A stretch of DNA of 64,000 nt from Varanus komodoensis (Eukaryota; Chordata; Lepidosauria; Squamata; Varanidae): the NCBI RefSeq assembly GCF_004798865.1, contig NW_025336416.1, forward strand, positions 3,141,277 to 3,205,276, in the 5' to 3' direction. Each line of letters begins with the position of its first letter. The stretch's first letter is position 1. Below, in pieces: positions 1 to 11,961 of this stretch. The position numbers and the translations under genes were made by a program. The notes under the pieces are model-generated. The model had not been told where the DNA came from, searched no databases, and worked only from the letters and a program-made list of their open reading frames with translations.

Positions 1-239
1 TTCTGGATCCAGAGTACCTGTTCCTCACTTGTGGCCACCTGAGGAAGAAAAAAAACAATAAAATGCATGGATGATCACAAAACAATAAAACCAAATACAG
101 CAGAATTTACGTAGACAACGTAAGGCAGATGGCCTACCTCCTCCGGTCCATGGGTCTTGGTATGCTTTATCCACCCTCTCCCCGACGGTGTGGAGGGGTC
201 TGCAATGGCCAGTGGTGGGGGGTAGTGAGAAATGTCCAT
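1..239. other. Unassigned sequence at window start
   Basis: I see no gene or recognisable repeat here. The stretch is mixed-composition DNA with a short A-rich run near position 50. It ends where similarity to a CR1 endonuclease domain begins. Confidence 0.5.
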
Positions 240-960
240 TAGAGACACTTGCTATGGGACTTTGCCTATCATTGTTTGGAGTTTTTTAGAATTGGCTTTC
301 CTAAAATCTAGGGTGCATTTTGGCTACATTTGGCTTTTGCTTCCTTTAGAATCAAGAATTCAAGCATGGCATGGTCACTTTCCCCCAGCATTCCTATAGT
401 TGCCACTAATCTTCCCTGTTCATTAGCATCATGTTAAGGATAGCGGTTCCTCTTGTTCCTTCCTCTGCTTTCTGTTGGAGCAAGCTACTAGCAACACATG
501 TGAGGAATCTCTCGAAGGGACCATGTTTGGCAGAATTTGACTCCCAGCAGATTTCAAGGAAATTGAAATACCCCATAACGATGACATCATGCCTCCTTGA
601 AACACTGGCAATTTACCTGACAAAAGTTTCATCCTTGTCTTCTCCTTGACGGGATGGATGGTCAGTAATAGACTCCAGCCACTGTGTTCCTTTTATTGCT
701 TGCTCCATTTATATTCATCAAGATGCTCTCATTGGGGCTTCTAAGATCATCCTCCTGTATTTCCGTGCAGAGATATGTATCTTTAACATGTAGCATGACT
801 TCAACTCTCTTTCAGTTCCTTCTGTTCCTCTTGGACAGGTTCCATCCTTCAATTGTTGAATTCCAGTCATGAGAGTCATCCCACCAGGTTTCAGTTATAC
901 CTATCAGGTTTATTCATCCTCCTGTATCAAGAGTTCAGGTTTATGCTGTTTGTTTCCCAT
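240..960 (-). mobile_element. CR1 LINE fragment, endonuclease domain (decayed)
   Basis: Read on the minus strand, this stretch resembles the endonuclease (APE-type) domain of CR1 non-LTR retrotransposons. A recognisable chain runs from a degenerate GDFN-like motif (seen as GYFNF), through ICWESNSAKHGP-like and EEGTRGTAIL-like segments, to an ESDHAMLEFLILK-like segment that matches the family's catalytic SDH region. CR1 elements encode an endonuclease plus reverse transcriptase protein and integrate by target-primed reverse transcription. The copy is broken: the frame shifts and has stops, and the RT half does not follow at the lower coordinates. It is an old 5'-side fragment without its 3' end. 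The element class is firm; the exact ends are approximate. Confidence 0.75.
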
Positions 961-1794
961 ATTCCAGGTACTCATATATAGACTTTGAAGACCACGTGCT
1001 TTATACTCAAGGCAACAATTCAGAAACAATATCAGTTTAATGCAAGGTTTTCTTTTATGCTTTGCAGTGAACAAATTCCTTTAAAATGTTCAGCAGTTTT
1101 TATTTTTACTTTTCCCAGTGGAACACATTTTGTTTCTTCCTTTACTCTTCCAGAAGCTTCTTTCTTTTCTGTTTTCCCATCACTCACCTTGCAGACTCTG
1201 CGTAGGCACCGAGCCCGGACAGCTTGCAATAACTTTAACAGACTGTCTGCACTTCCCATATTTGAATCCCAGCAGATGTTGCTTCCATGGTGGTGACCAA
1301 GATAGTAAATATACCAGGGGAGTCTGATGACATTAATGTGCTTTATTAGGGGTAAGAAGCTTCATCTCCATGATCTAATACACATTTACCCTTTCCCCGC
1401 CCTTCCATTATTCCTAGGACATATGGTAAATTAGGTTTCTGCATGTTAATGTTCCTTCTTTAATTAGCAGCTATTAAAAATGATGTGGTGTATTTTTCAA
1501 CCTGAATTGCACCTGTGCCAGCCAAATTTAGTTATGGTGCTCAATGGATTGACTGATTGATGGTAATTCCAGCCTTCCATGCTGCAGGCCTGGGATTTGC
1601 TAGATCGGAGCAGCCCAGATGTCCCAAGCATCGACTTCATTCTGATTTCACGGAGCCAGTTTAAAGGACATCTTAAGGCCACATCTGGGCTCTGCTCTGT
1701 TCAGCAGAACTGTGTTTCTCCCCTGTCTAATGCCAACCCTAATGAGAAACACTGGGGTCATCCTCAGGCAGCTGCCTCCAGGACAGGCTGTGCA
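961..1794. other. Unassigned sequence
   Basis: No gene or known repeat is recognised. The left part could be an unrecognised continuation of the neighbouring minus-strand CR1 relic. Open frames of about 100 codons exist here but carry no recognisable motif. Confidence 0.4.
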
Positions 1795-2015
1795 TGTTAT
1801 TATGACTATATTCCACCTTTTTCCCTCTCTCAATGGATCCAAGATGGTTTACCAGGCTCTCCTTCTCTCCACTTTATCCTCAGCCCTGTGAAGTGTCAGG
1901 GCTGAGAGTCTGAGACTGGCTCAAAGCCACTCAGTGGCCTTCATGTCTGAATGGGGACCGGAACACAGATCACGAGCATCCCAGGCTGAATGGCTGCATC
2001 ACACTGGGTCTCCAC
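1795..2015 (-). mobile_element. Old tRNA-derived SINE, L2-like tail
   Basis: On the minus strand this has the order seen in the better SINE copies of the window: a tRNA-like head at the high-coordinate end, a middle part with the CAGCCC/CAGTC track, and a TATATTCCACC tail remnant at the low-coordinate end that corresponds to GG(C/T)GG(A/G)TATA. A box-B-like segment lies near 1955. It is more diverged than the copies at 33.2 and 16.7 kb, so probably older. Confidence 0.55.
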
Positions 2016-2678
2016 TTAGGAGAGGCTGTCAGGAAAGTGGCCCCTGGGGTCTTATCCTGCATCAGTGAGCAATGCCAATCAAAGCTCCATGGCTTTCTCT
2101 GGGGGCCACCAACATTTGGTATCCCATAATGCCTCTAATATAGTGTCACTTCAGGTCATTACAGGAAATATGTCCCAGCGGGATTCCAGTTGGATCCCAG
2201 ACTTCCTGAGGAACCACCACTTAAATTTCCAGCAGTGCACTTCAAGGGTACCATGGAAAATACGAATGGCAGTTCCTACAGCCAACTTCCTAGTCCTCAT
2301 TGTGGGGAAGAGGACAGGGCAAACATCAGGGATGAGACCTGCCAGGGGTGAAGACACAGATAGGTATCCAGTGATGCTGTGTGCAAGGCACAATCCTGGC
2401 TCCCTCTCCCATGTTATTCTGTCACTATGAACTGCATTAAGCAGCCTGCTTCACAGAGAAGCATCTGAGTTGCCATAGCTCAGAAAAAGTGTGAGCTGGA
2501 ACCTCCAGGCTTGTGGGTGAGGGTAGCCCATCCCCAGCACAGGGGGAGAAGGGAGTTCAGAATGTGTCACGAGCCGTCTCTCCATTCTGCCATCCATGAG
2601 CGAGGCGCACTCGTGTGTGAAGAAGAAAATCCAGCAGTGATTTCGGCTGCAGCACCCCCCCCCCGCCCCCGCCATGCT

Positions 2679-2706
2679 CATTGAAAGATCTACAGATCTT
2701 TCAATG
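2679..2706. repeat. Near-perfect 28-bp palindrome
   Basis: Two 13-bp arms of CATTGAAAGATCT and its exact complement are separated by only 2 bases. It follows directly after a poly-C run. No mobile-element ends or known binding site are recognised around it. Confidence 0.9.
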
Positions 2707-4042
2707 GCAACAGAAACCTTGAATCAGATCTTTATGTCTCCATTGCACATGGAATGGCTGCATGGATGCCACAGATGGATGCGGGCTGGTGATCAGTCTG
2801 GAAGGAGCGCAGCCTTATTTCTCTGACACATGCCAGCCAACTAAGCCTTGGTTTCTGAACCGGGAGCACATCCCCCCGAAGGTTACTATCGGAGTGTGCA
2901 AATGGCAATCGAGTGAGAGAAGAATCCAATTACACACAATCCAGTTGTCGTGACTTGGCGGAATTATCTGCCCAGTAGGAGCTGATGGAAAAGCAGCAAG
3001 CCGGAGAGCTCCCAGTTTCTGGCTCAGCATTGTGGCTTGTGGCTGGGCAGATGCAGCCCCCTTCACAGCTGTCTGTTCTTTGGGAGGTGGTCCTGTTTCT
3101 CTTGGTGCCAGGGCAGGGCATTGGAGCAGAAACTCCTATTCCAGCTCAACTGACTGAGCAGGAGAGTTGCTGCTGCTTCTCAGAGAATTATTTGATGAAT
3201 CTGGTTTTAGCTAGGAATGTGTGGGGCATCTTTCCAGGCGGTGGGGATCCAGTGGATTCCCTGGGTCTGCCTCCCCAGACTCTGCTCTGATTTGCAGGGG
3301 CCCAGAGTCTGGCTTTGTGCCGAGCGTGCCCAGCATTTGCAAGATGCTCGCTAGGAATCCAGCCCCTTGCGCTGTGCAAGCAGCATCTCTTGCACATGGC
3401 CTCCATTTGCGTGGCTGCAACTGGCACCAAAGAAGGCTGGGTGCAAGGAGCTCACCGGGAAAGCAGCCCCCTGTGACTGCTAGCAGTGCAAGTCACACGC
3501 TTCTCCCACATGGGCAGAACACAACCCAGATTTTGGGCTGCTGCAGCTGCTGCAGAAGAAGGTTGTTGTCTGTGTAAACAGGGATCAGTGAGTGTTCATG
3601 GGTTTCTTATCAGCCAGGCTCACTTTGCAAGATGGGGCCAAGCATGAGAGGAAGCCCATGCTTGGAGGGAGAGATGCTAATAGGGTTCCTTCAACCAAAT
3701 TCTTACAGCAGCACCCCTGGGTCTTATAGCACGACCTGAGCTTTTCTCTATGGCAAATGGCTTCAGAAATCACAGAAGGGCAGCTTAGGCTTAGGCTTGG
3801 CTCTCATATCATCCATCCAGAAAGTTCGAAAGAAATGCTGCTCTGTAGGGGAGTGCACATGTGCCCTACTTTTCAGAAGAAAGTCTTCTATTTGAAGTAG
3901 AGCTATGCAGGAACGCCGTCTCAAACTTCTCCACGCTATCTGCAGGCACATTTCTCTAGGGAGAGAAACTCTCAGTAGCTCCTCAAAGGCAGGACTCACT
4001 CTCGGCAAAGGCTCCAACACAACTGCTTGCTTGCATGCTTGC

Positions 4043-4068
4043 TCCCCTCCCCTCCCCTCCCCTCCCTT
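4043..4068 (+). repeat. (CCCCT)n microsatellite
   Basis: About five units of CCCCT, preceded by a short imperfect GCTT run (4024-4042). Simple low-complexity DNA. Confidence 0.9.
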
Positions 4069-5189
4069 TGGTACAGGCTTTTGTTTTTGTTGCCATTGCT
4101 GAACAAGGTGGACAATGGCATTGTCAATGGCCCCGCTTTTGCATCATCCACAGTGCAGGTGTGTGTGGAACCGTCTGGTTGTGGGAGCCATTGCTGAGCC
4201 CAGAGCTGTCCTTCAATGCCCTGAAAGTTCTCTTCCTCCACCAAGACCCCTTCTATTGTTCTGCCTCATTCTCAATTTACTTTAGGGATGGATTGAGTTC
4301 ACTTGGTTGCTACAAAGAGGTGGAAGGTGCTGCAAGTGCTCTCTCTCTATGACCCATCTCCCCACTGCCCCGCCTAGCTGTGCTTTCTGAGCTGAAGAAA
4401 CCCCTTTCCCCTGGGCTTTCATTAAAATGTGGAAAGCTGTGGAGGGTAGAGGCTACTGGGGAGATGACTGCATGCGAACAACAGGACATTTGAAAATATT
4501 TCTTGGCCACCTCCTAAGGAAGGTCTCTCAAAGAAAGACACTCAATTCACGAGCACGTCTTCAACAGTTTCCCTCCTCTGAATTTCTTTTCTAAAGTGAT
4601 TTCTTTTCTATCAAATTTAATGAGAAGGGTTAAAAGGTTGGAGAAGTTTGGCCCCGGATCCTCCCTTTGGTGCTGTGCATTTCTCTAGGAGGAGGAAGAG
4701 AAAAATGATCACATGTCTTCATACTACAGAAGTAAAGAACAGCAAATGACGAAGTGTTGCAGTGGTGAAACAGGTCTTTTTCACAGCTGTTAAGTTTTGG
4801 GAGTGTAATAGAGAAGCAAGATGGGTTTTTAAATGTTTGCCTGAGGGAAACTGCTTCCAGTTTTTTTGTTTTTGTTCTTTTTAAATAGAAGTCAGATTTG
4901 TCAAGTGAGCAGAATCAGAAGAGATATTATCCAATCATATTTGCTCTTTGCAAAGGCTATAGCTGATATATAGAATCTGTCAGCACGGCCTGTTGGCTGC
5001 AGCAGTGTAGCCACACTGGAGTTTAGTGTGAACTGGATAGCTATCCATGGTCCTGAACACTCCTATTCTTAAACCAGGCTCAGGAACATGGAGAGCTCCA
5101 GAAAAGTTTCAGGCTACAATTTGCATGGATGCTGACATTGAAACTGCAAGTCTAGATGGCCATACATGAAATGGTACGGAAAAGGCTAG

Positions 5190-5452
5190 TCCATCAAGTT
5201 AGCCCAACTGTGGAATACACTCCCCAGAGAGGTTCGCCTGATGCCAACACTTATTTCTTTTCTGCACCAGTGAAAACCTTTTTATTTTCCCATTATTTGA
5301 ATTGTTAATTGGTCTTAATTGTGGTTTTTATATTTATCACTAAATGCGGTACCATTTTTTTCTTACTTTATTTGTGCTTGTTGTAAACCAATCCGAGAAG
5401 TCAGTAATGGGATGGTATATGCAATCTATTTAGAATAGAATAGAATGCAATA
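5190..5452 (+). mobile_element. CR1-L3/L2-type LINE 3' end
   Basis: The stretch starts with a segment like AACTGTGGAATACACTCCCC followed by CAGAGAGGTTCGCCTG, a hallmark of the 3' portion of reptilian L3/L2-group CR1 elements. It continues through a T-rich 3' untranslated part and a TTGTAAACCAATCCGAGAAG-type tail. The end passes without a gap into an AATAG array, which fits the family's known 3'-terminal repeats. It is 5'-truncated, like most copies of such LINEs. Confidence 0.7.
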
Positions 5453-5530
5453 GAAAAGAAAAGAAAAAAGAAAAGAAAAGAAAAGAAAAGAAAAGAAAAG
5501 AAAAGAAAAGAAAAGAAAAGAAAAGAAGAA
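5431..5530 (+). repeat. (AATAG)n then (AAAAG)n microsatellite
   Basis: A few AATAG units (5431-5453) turn into a long AAAAG array (5453-5530) with occasional slips. It sits exactly at the 3' end of the CR1-L3 tail, so the array probably grew from the element's own terminal repeats. AATAG arrays seeded this way are known from snakes. Confidence 0.95.
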
Positions 5531-5985
5531 ATCTGACCCATGGGAAACCTGGTGGGGAGATTTTGCTCCTCGGACTTCACTTTGGTTTTGCATCCCTGTC
5601 CTAGGTTACCGAGTAAGCTGACTTCTTGTTGGGAAACCTGGATATGTTGGACCTTATCTTTTGTTCTTCAACAAACATTTGCCCTTATTTTTATAAGAGT
5701 CCATCTGATTGGAATGTGCCAGTTGTTTTGAGAGTCACTAAGAATGTGGGTACAGCTGCTAAGTTATTTCCTTGCTTGTTAGTTGGAAAGCTGAGTTTAG
5801 AATTTGAGGGTATTCGGCACTGGACAAAACTATGGAACCACTATGCTAGGACGCTGGCTTTTGTTGACCCCAGATTCTCCAAATGCTCTCATGCTGCATC
5901 TTCCTAAGAACAACGATAATCGGTCGTGGATTATTTTGTATTAATATTTGTATTATTCCTAAAAACAAAATAATCAGTCATGGAT
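5531..5985. other. Unassigned sequence with a spaced duplication
   Basis: No gene is recognised. Near its right end a 29-bp segment (5915-5943) recurs 54 bp later (5969-5997) with few differences; the shared core is TGGATTATTT. This looks like a local duplication. The stretch could be the body of the L2-like element whose tail follows, but I cannot show it. Confidence 0.4.
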
Positions 5986-5989
5986 TATT

Positions 5990-6110
5990 TAGTATTATTT
6001 GGATATATATGTACGTATTTATTGGATTTTGATTTGTAAGCTATCCAGAGACCCACAAGGTATTGGATGGGGTAAAAATACCCAAATAAGAAAAATAAAA
6101 AAATAAAAAC
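5990..6110 (+). mobile_element. L2/CR1-type LINE 3' tail
   Basis: The segment TTTGTAAGCTATCCAGAGACCC followed by GGTATTGGATGGGGTAAAAA and an A-rich end is the typical 3' terminus of L2-group LINEs in sauropsids (GTAAGCCGCCCAGAGTC-like, then GGGCGG-like). Strongly 5'-truncated. Confidence 0.65.
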
Positions 6111-7875
6111 TATCAGGAGTCCGCGGTGATCTCTCTCCGATTATGCTTTCTGAAGGCAACCGTGCATATGTCCTAGACCCCAAGATTCTGTTCAAGTAAG
6201 GAACATGCAAATTCCCAAGTCGGATGGCTTTGCTGATTTTATTTGGAGTTCTGGGTGTGACAGCTGCCCCCTTCTTTGGAAATGCACATTTTTCCATGTG
6301 CACATGAATGCAAGTTTAGGCGCGGGGGTGGGGGGAGAGAATTCAATGCGGAGAGGGGATTCATGATGAAGACATGCTTTTAGAGATGCTGTTCAGGCTA
6401 TAAAGCTCAGATGAAGAGCTGCTATGGATAAAGAGCCCCACTAACATAACAATCGCAAGTCTCCCCTGAATGCATCAATGATAGGCATAGAAAAATGGAA
6501 ACTTTGCTCTCCCAATGGAAATCAGAGCTCCCTATTGTTCATGTTGTTTCTCTCCTGGTTTGACAATACAGCTAGGATTGGTTCTTGGTGATTTTCCAGA
6601 GTTCAGTGTTTTGACTTCTTTGACAGATCACCCAAATTCAGCATCATAATGGTGCAAGTCTCTCTTTCTTGCAGCCCATGCTTAATGGGTTGGAAGGAGG
6701 CAGCTGATAATTCCCCACTGTGAATGCAATCACCCGCTCTTGTTTGCAGACTCTTTCAGTGTGGGAAAAATGGGGAAGAGTCAAATGAAGGAAGCATAGC
6801 AGTGAGTTACATTGCAGGTTCATCACATAACCAAACAAGAAGCACAACGTGAGCTGCTGTTACGCACAGAAGCATGAATGATGCATCCTCTTTGAGCCTG
6901 ACGATGTACATGAACTGGCCAGCAGCTCAGTGAGTCTGGCTGATTGTCAGCTTTGGTACAAAACTCTGTAATACGGTGGAGTGGTAAAGACTATTTGTAG
7001 AATGGTTCAAGGGTTTGTTCCATGGTTTGAGCTTCCAATATCTGCAGTTTTGGGGTGTTCTGTTTATTCTCTCTATTTTGTTGGATGATTGTAGCCATCA
7101 TGTTATACATCTGTCATAAGCTTCTCCAATCCATTTTAGAGTTTCCACCAGCAGCCCCCTTTGATAAGCAATTGTGGGAACATTCAAGATGGCAATAAGG
7201 CCATGGAGAGATGCACAGGGCAGCAGAAACATTGCAGATGGACAAGGGAGGACCCCGTCTAGCTGAGAATCACCCGTAGCAGATGCTCTTAACTACTGAA
7301 GATGTTTGCATGCCTTTTTCTCTCTAGCAGCCCCACAACCACACACTCACACACCCCACCACCCAAAAAATAAAGTATTTACATACATCTTGGAAGTCAA
7401 TTGCACTGAATGTGGGCAGGTGAAGGACTGTGAGGATGGAGTGACATGGTCTAAAAGGAGCAGTGAAGCACTACGATTTTTACTTTGTATTGTACATGCC
7501 CAAACTCTATGGCATAGTGGAAAGACCTGTACGTCTCTGCCCCAAGCCCCTCACTGACTCTTGCCTGAAGAGGCCAGAGAATGTGGTCCAGCACTGCAAG
7601 TCATCTAGAGGTGTCATTGCAGCGTTGGTGCTTTCCCTTCACAATGTCCGGAGGAATGGGCTATATGGGCTATATATGTTGAGCATGTTGAGAGCCAGGC
7701 CCTCCACTTCTTGCCCTTGAGTGCTACAACGGTCTTCCACAGTGCAGATCCAAATCGGCACAACACAGCTCACAAGGCAGTACAAATCTCAGAGCCCTCT
7801 AGCAAGCCTTTGCTCATGCAAGGCCTGCTGCACCCAAGCCCAAGACGTCTCCCCAGTCCTTCCCTCCCAGCAACG
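6111..7875. other. Unassigned sequence
   Basis: No gene or familiar repeat is supported in this 1.8-kb stretch. Short open frames are isolated and unrelated to any protein I recognise. Composition is ordinary, with a C/A-rich patch near 7325-7365. Confidence 0.4.
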
Positions 7876-8370
7876 CTGTGGGCTCTGTCAGGATCCCAGA
7901 ATCTCAATTTGAGAAGAGGGAATAAAACTCGGGTTCATGGGAAAGATCAAGCATCCAGACCATCTAGGGTTTATTGTATTAACCCAAGGATTTCCATGGT
8001 AGACTCTCACGATAATGCATGCATTACTGGGCAGGCAGAGGTGAACTCTGCTGCAAAGCTTCAACACCATTGCAGGGTATTTTATAGGTACACAGGTACA
8101 GGGCAATTGATGACAGAATGCAGAGATTACAATAAGATTCTGAGGTCATCACATACAGAACAGATAAAGGAATGACAGTCAGTCATACAGAGACAATGAG
8201 ACTCTTATCTACTCTAGAGATTCTGAATTGGCCAGGGCACATGGAGCCTCTGGGCTAGGAAGATACTTCCTTGTAAACTGAATTCCACCAATGACTATTT
8301 AATCATTGTGAAGGTGTACAATGTAAATTCGGACTAAATGGCCTGTGCACTGTAGCTTACAGCTAAAGGT
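7876..8370 (-). mobile_element. Possible solo LTR (fossil)
   Basis: The stretch starts near a TGTCAGGATCC-like end and, on the minus strand, carries a polyadenylation signal (AATAAA) about 95 bases inside that end. A TATTTTATAG-type AT-rich box lies a further 110 bases on. This order is what an LTR would show. I see no flanking internal region, primer site or target duplication, so the call rests on shape alone and the right end is a guess. Broken or solo; the family cannot be stated. Confidence 0.25.
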
Positions 8371-9418
8371 GAGAGAAAGGAGCGGGGGATGAAGGCCATT
8401 TGAAACAGTGACTTAGCTTGGTTTGAGAAGTACAGGATTTGATCCCACAATGCAAAAAGCACACAGAAGTAATGTTTTTCAGACAGGATTTATCCAAATT
8501 TTCCCAACAGCTCCAGCCTCAGGTTGGCTCCTCCGGTGGAGAACCAACGGGAGAGACCTACAAAAGTCCTCCAGCTGGGTCGCTTCTCTCTCCCAATGCT
8601 TCATGATGGGGTCAGGGACTGGGCCACTGCCTCCCCCCCCCCTTCTCTTACATGCTTTGTGCATTTAGTGCAAAGAATTACATATTTTGTGCACCTTGCA
8701 CAAAGCTGCTGTCAGCATTCGCAGACTTGATCTCAGCTTGGCTCCTTTCCTAGACAGGGTTGAGTCTGGTGAGCAGAGGCGTCTGGGATCCCAAGCGAAT
8801 TTCCACACCCCCAGGGAGGCCTAGTGCTATGCAAGGGTCCCTTTCTCCACACCCAGAGGGACACATAACCACATGTCATGTCTCAGCATGTGTCGTAGAG
8901 AAGGCCAGAAGACCACTGTGAACATGAGGAGACAGTAGCATATGACCATTCTGTTCTCATATCTGGTTCTTCTTCGTAGAGCCATGCCTCTTCTCCAGTC
9001 CTCTCCATCCAGGTCTTGGTTTGCTGTCGGTGTCTAGCACCCACGATCTCATGGTATTTAGAGTTTCCTGTGAGAAACTTGTTAATTAATGCTGGTTTTG
9101 GATGGTCTTGAATGTAATTGAATGTTAGCTGAGACCTGGAAGGTCACCCACTTCTCTGTTGGCTGTAACTCAGTTGATTAGATAGCTTTACCCATTGTTT
9201 GGGAGAGTTCCAACTAGTGATGGCCTGGAAGTGAGGTTGCTCTGGGAAGTACTTTGGCCAGCTTGGAAGCACTGTTTACACCAGATGGGATGGCGAAGGC
9301 CAACTGTCTGGTATGAGAATGTCCAAGAAGCACATGTAATTAACTTTTAAGACTCTCCCCCAGTTACTCATGTGCAAAGTATATTAATTTTGTTTGATTT
9401 AATGGGAGCAATGTGATT
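8371..9418. other. Unassigned sequence
   Basis: No gene or repeat family is recognised. Contains a poly-C run near 8631-8642 and a local direct repetition of a TTTTGTGCA-type word around 8655-8705. Confidence 0.4.
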
Positions 9419-9890
9419 ATTTGTTGTTGGTAGTTGTGAAGTTGTGTCCGACCCATCGTGACCTCATGGATAACATTCCTCCCGGCCTTCCTGTTCTCCA
9501 CCATCCCCCAGAGTCCACTCAAGCTCACACCAACTGCCCCAATGACTCCATCCAGCCACCTCATTCTCTGCCGCCCCCTTCATCTTTTGCCCTCAATTGT
9601 TCCCAGCATCAGGCTCTTCTCCAGGGAGTCCTTCCTTCTCATTAGGTGGCCAAAGTACTTGAGTTTCATCTTCAGGATCTGGCCTTCTAAAGTGCAGTCA
9701 GGGTTGATCTCCTCTAGGACTGACCGGTTTGATCGCCTTGCGGTCCAAGGGACTCGCAGGAGTCTCCTCCAGCACCACAATTCAAAGGCCTCAATTCTTC
9801 AGTGCTCAGCCTTCCTTATGGTCCAGCTTTCACAGCCATACATTGCAAAATGTGATTATGGGAAACACCAAAAACCCCATATAAGGTTTG
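9419..9890 (-). mobile_element. BovB-like RTE LINE, 3' end of ORF2
   Basis: The minus strand encodes the C-terminal end of a BovB-type RTE protein. One frame (9580-9780) gives WCWRRLLRVPWTARRSN followed by LKYFGHLMRRKDSLEKSLML, and a neighbouring frame (9364-9564) gives RWLDGVIGAVGVSLSGLWGM and an HEVTMGRTQL-like end. These blocks are the familiar end of BovB ORF2 after the RT domain. The two frames do not connect, so the copy is broken. BovB elements are widespread in squamates, probably through horizontal transfer, which supports the host assignment. The low-coordinate end is the true 3' end; the 5' part is missing. Confidence 0.9.
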
Positions 9891-10739
9891 GGAATCTTTC
9901 CTTGAGCAGAACATAGCTGCAGAAGCTGCGGTGTGGTGGGAAGAGTCTGTCTGCTGCCATTTCTTTGAGTGTTTCCTGATGGTATAAGGGGTATCAGCAT
10001 TCTATTCTGTACCTACCTTCTTTATAATTTCCTTTCTATATTCTGTTAATGCAACTCTTTAATCTTTATCCACAATGCTATATATTTCTGCAGATCCTAC
10101 ACAAAAGAACCATTGCCACAACAGCATGCTGAAATGGAATGGGGCCACCCCTGGTACTGCTGGTACCAGTGGTGGTGGGAAATCTATCTCCTCATCGTAA
10201 CGTGCTTCTGCAGCCTGGCATACAATAAGATAGTTAGCAAGTACTGAATGGAGTGAGAATCCTTGGCTTGCTTTGTTTTGGTTCATTTTTGTTTTTCTTA
10301 CAAGTTTCTGCCAGAAATAAATGTAAAACAGAGAAGTTCATGCCCAGAATGGGGTGGAATTGAGTAGCAGTCAGGATGGTAGCTCAGCATCCTGAAGGCA
10401 TCTTAGTGGGAATCCCAGATGCTACTGGAGAGTCTGTTTGCTTTTCTTCCAAGCCATTAAGCTGCCTGGGCTTAATGAAATGAGAATGAAAGTCTCTTAT
10501 CCATCAGCCAGCAAGCCAAGGGTCAGAGAAGGAAGGCCACCTACCAGCAAGAAGACAGATGAGCTAACGAGTGCTTGAAAAGCCGTTGGTCCTGAGCAAC
10601 CTATCAGGATGCACAGCATGGATGATTCAAGCTGATGCTGTGCTCATCAAGCAGCTGTGCCACCTAGAAAATATTGGGCTGGGAAAGAATGGATATGGAC
10701 TGACAAACAGAAAGACAGCTTTCTTCTCCCGTTTCTCAT
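9891..10739. other. Unassigned sequence between two RTE fragments
   Basis: No gene is supported. The stretch separates two minus-strand RTE fragments that are probably independent insertions, since the RTE piece on the right has its own complete 3' region. Confidence 0.4.
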
Positions 10740-11767
10740 TGATGTTGTTCCATGTCATCAGGTTGTCCCTTGACTTTTAGCAATCCTATAAATGAGTAAA
10801 TCCAAAATGACCTGTTTGTGACAACTCAGCTCAGCTCTTGGAAACTCAAGGCTGTGGTTTCTTTAATAGAATTGAGCCATCTCATATTTGGTCTTCCTTC
10901 TTCTTCCTTCTTTGACTTTCTGCAGCATGATTGTCTTCTCCAGTGAGTCTTGCCTTCTTGCAATATGCACAAAGTCCAACAGATTCAGTTTCATCAATTT
11001 TCCTTCCATGGGAAATTGGAAACCCCCTTGTTTGTCTTTCTATTGGCCCATGTATTTGCAAAGCTCTCCTCCAAAGCATCAGTTTTTCCCCTGACAGCTT
11101 TCACACCCAAACAGAGTGATTGGGAATATGATAGTGTGGATTATCTTGGCTTTGGTCTCCAGGGAAACGTCCTTACATTTGATTATCTTTTGTAGTTCCT
11201 TCAGTCTTCTAAATTCTTGGCTGCAGTTTCCTTTGATTCATGACTGAGCCATGCTATCCAAAATCTTTCACAATTCAAATTCCTTCATTTTTGACACTAA
11301 AATGGTGTGATTCTTCTGTAGTCATGCTTTTTATTTTCTTAATGTTCAGCTGCAGTCCAGCTTTTTCACTTTCCCCATGCACTTCCATCAGAAGTTGTTT
11401 CAATTCATTGCTGCTCTCTGCCAGTTAGTATCAGCTGCATGTCTGAAATTATCGATGTAACTTCTGCTAAATTTCATTCCCCTTCCTCTGCTCCAAATCC
11501 AGCTTTCTTTATGATATATTATGGATTCAGGGTGAACAGATAGGGAAATAAAACACACCCTTGTCTGACACTTTTCCTATAGGAAACCGTTTATTTCTCC
11601 ATATTCTGCCCTGACAGTAGCTTCCTGTCCACAGTACATCTCATACATCAAGACAATCAAGCGCTGAGGTACACCCATTTCTTTCAGGATCATCCATAGC
11701 GTTTTGTGATCCACACAGTCAAAAGGCTTTTCTGTAGTCTATCAAGTACAGGCTGATCTTCTTCTGA

Positions 11768-11785
11768 TTTTTTTTTTTTTTTTTT
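11768..11785. repeat. Poly-T run inside the RTE fragment
   Basis: An uninterrupted T run within the minus-strand RTE relic. On the element strand it is an A run inserted or expanded in the RT-coding part. Confidence 0.9.
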
Positions 11786-11941
11786 GGTGTGCTCCAGTAA
11801 CCTACACAAGTTTGTGGGTGACTCTTCTCTTTCATAATCCAGCTTGAACATCAGGCATTTCATACTTCGCCTGGGGCAATACTCTTGTTTGTAACACCTT
11901 GACCATCACTTTACCTGTGCGAGAAATACATGCAATGGTCC

Positions 11942-11961
11942 TTTTTTTTTTTTTTTTTTTT
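11942..11961. repeat. Poly-T run inside the RTE fragment
   Basis: A second long T run 170 bp from the first. It breaks the similarity to RTE, which seems to resume near 12120-12180. It could be the tail of a small retroposed insertion. Confidence 0.9.

Larger units (their letters stand above)
2016..5185. other. Long unassigned stretch with small palindrome and C-rich runs
   Basis: No gene is supported over these 3.2 kb. Open frames up to about 120 codons occur on both strands but overlap each other and show no known domain or splice context. Visible structure is limited to a poly-C run (about 2657-2670), a near-perfect palindrome (2679-2706) and a CCCCT array (4043-4068). The part around 2870-2970 is repeat-free and evenly composed. 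Confidence 0.45.

Noticed and set aside
5431-5530. CRISPR-like or satellite array
   Set aside because: The units are only five bases and have no spacers; it is a microsatellite, and the window is vertebrate.
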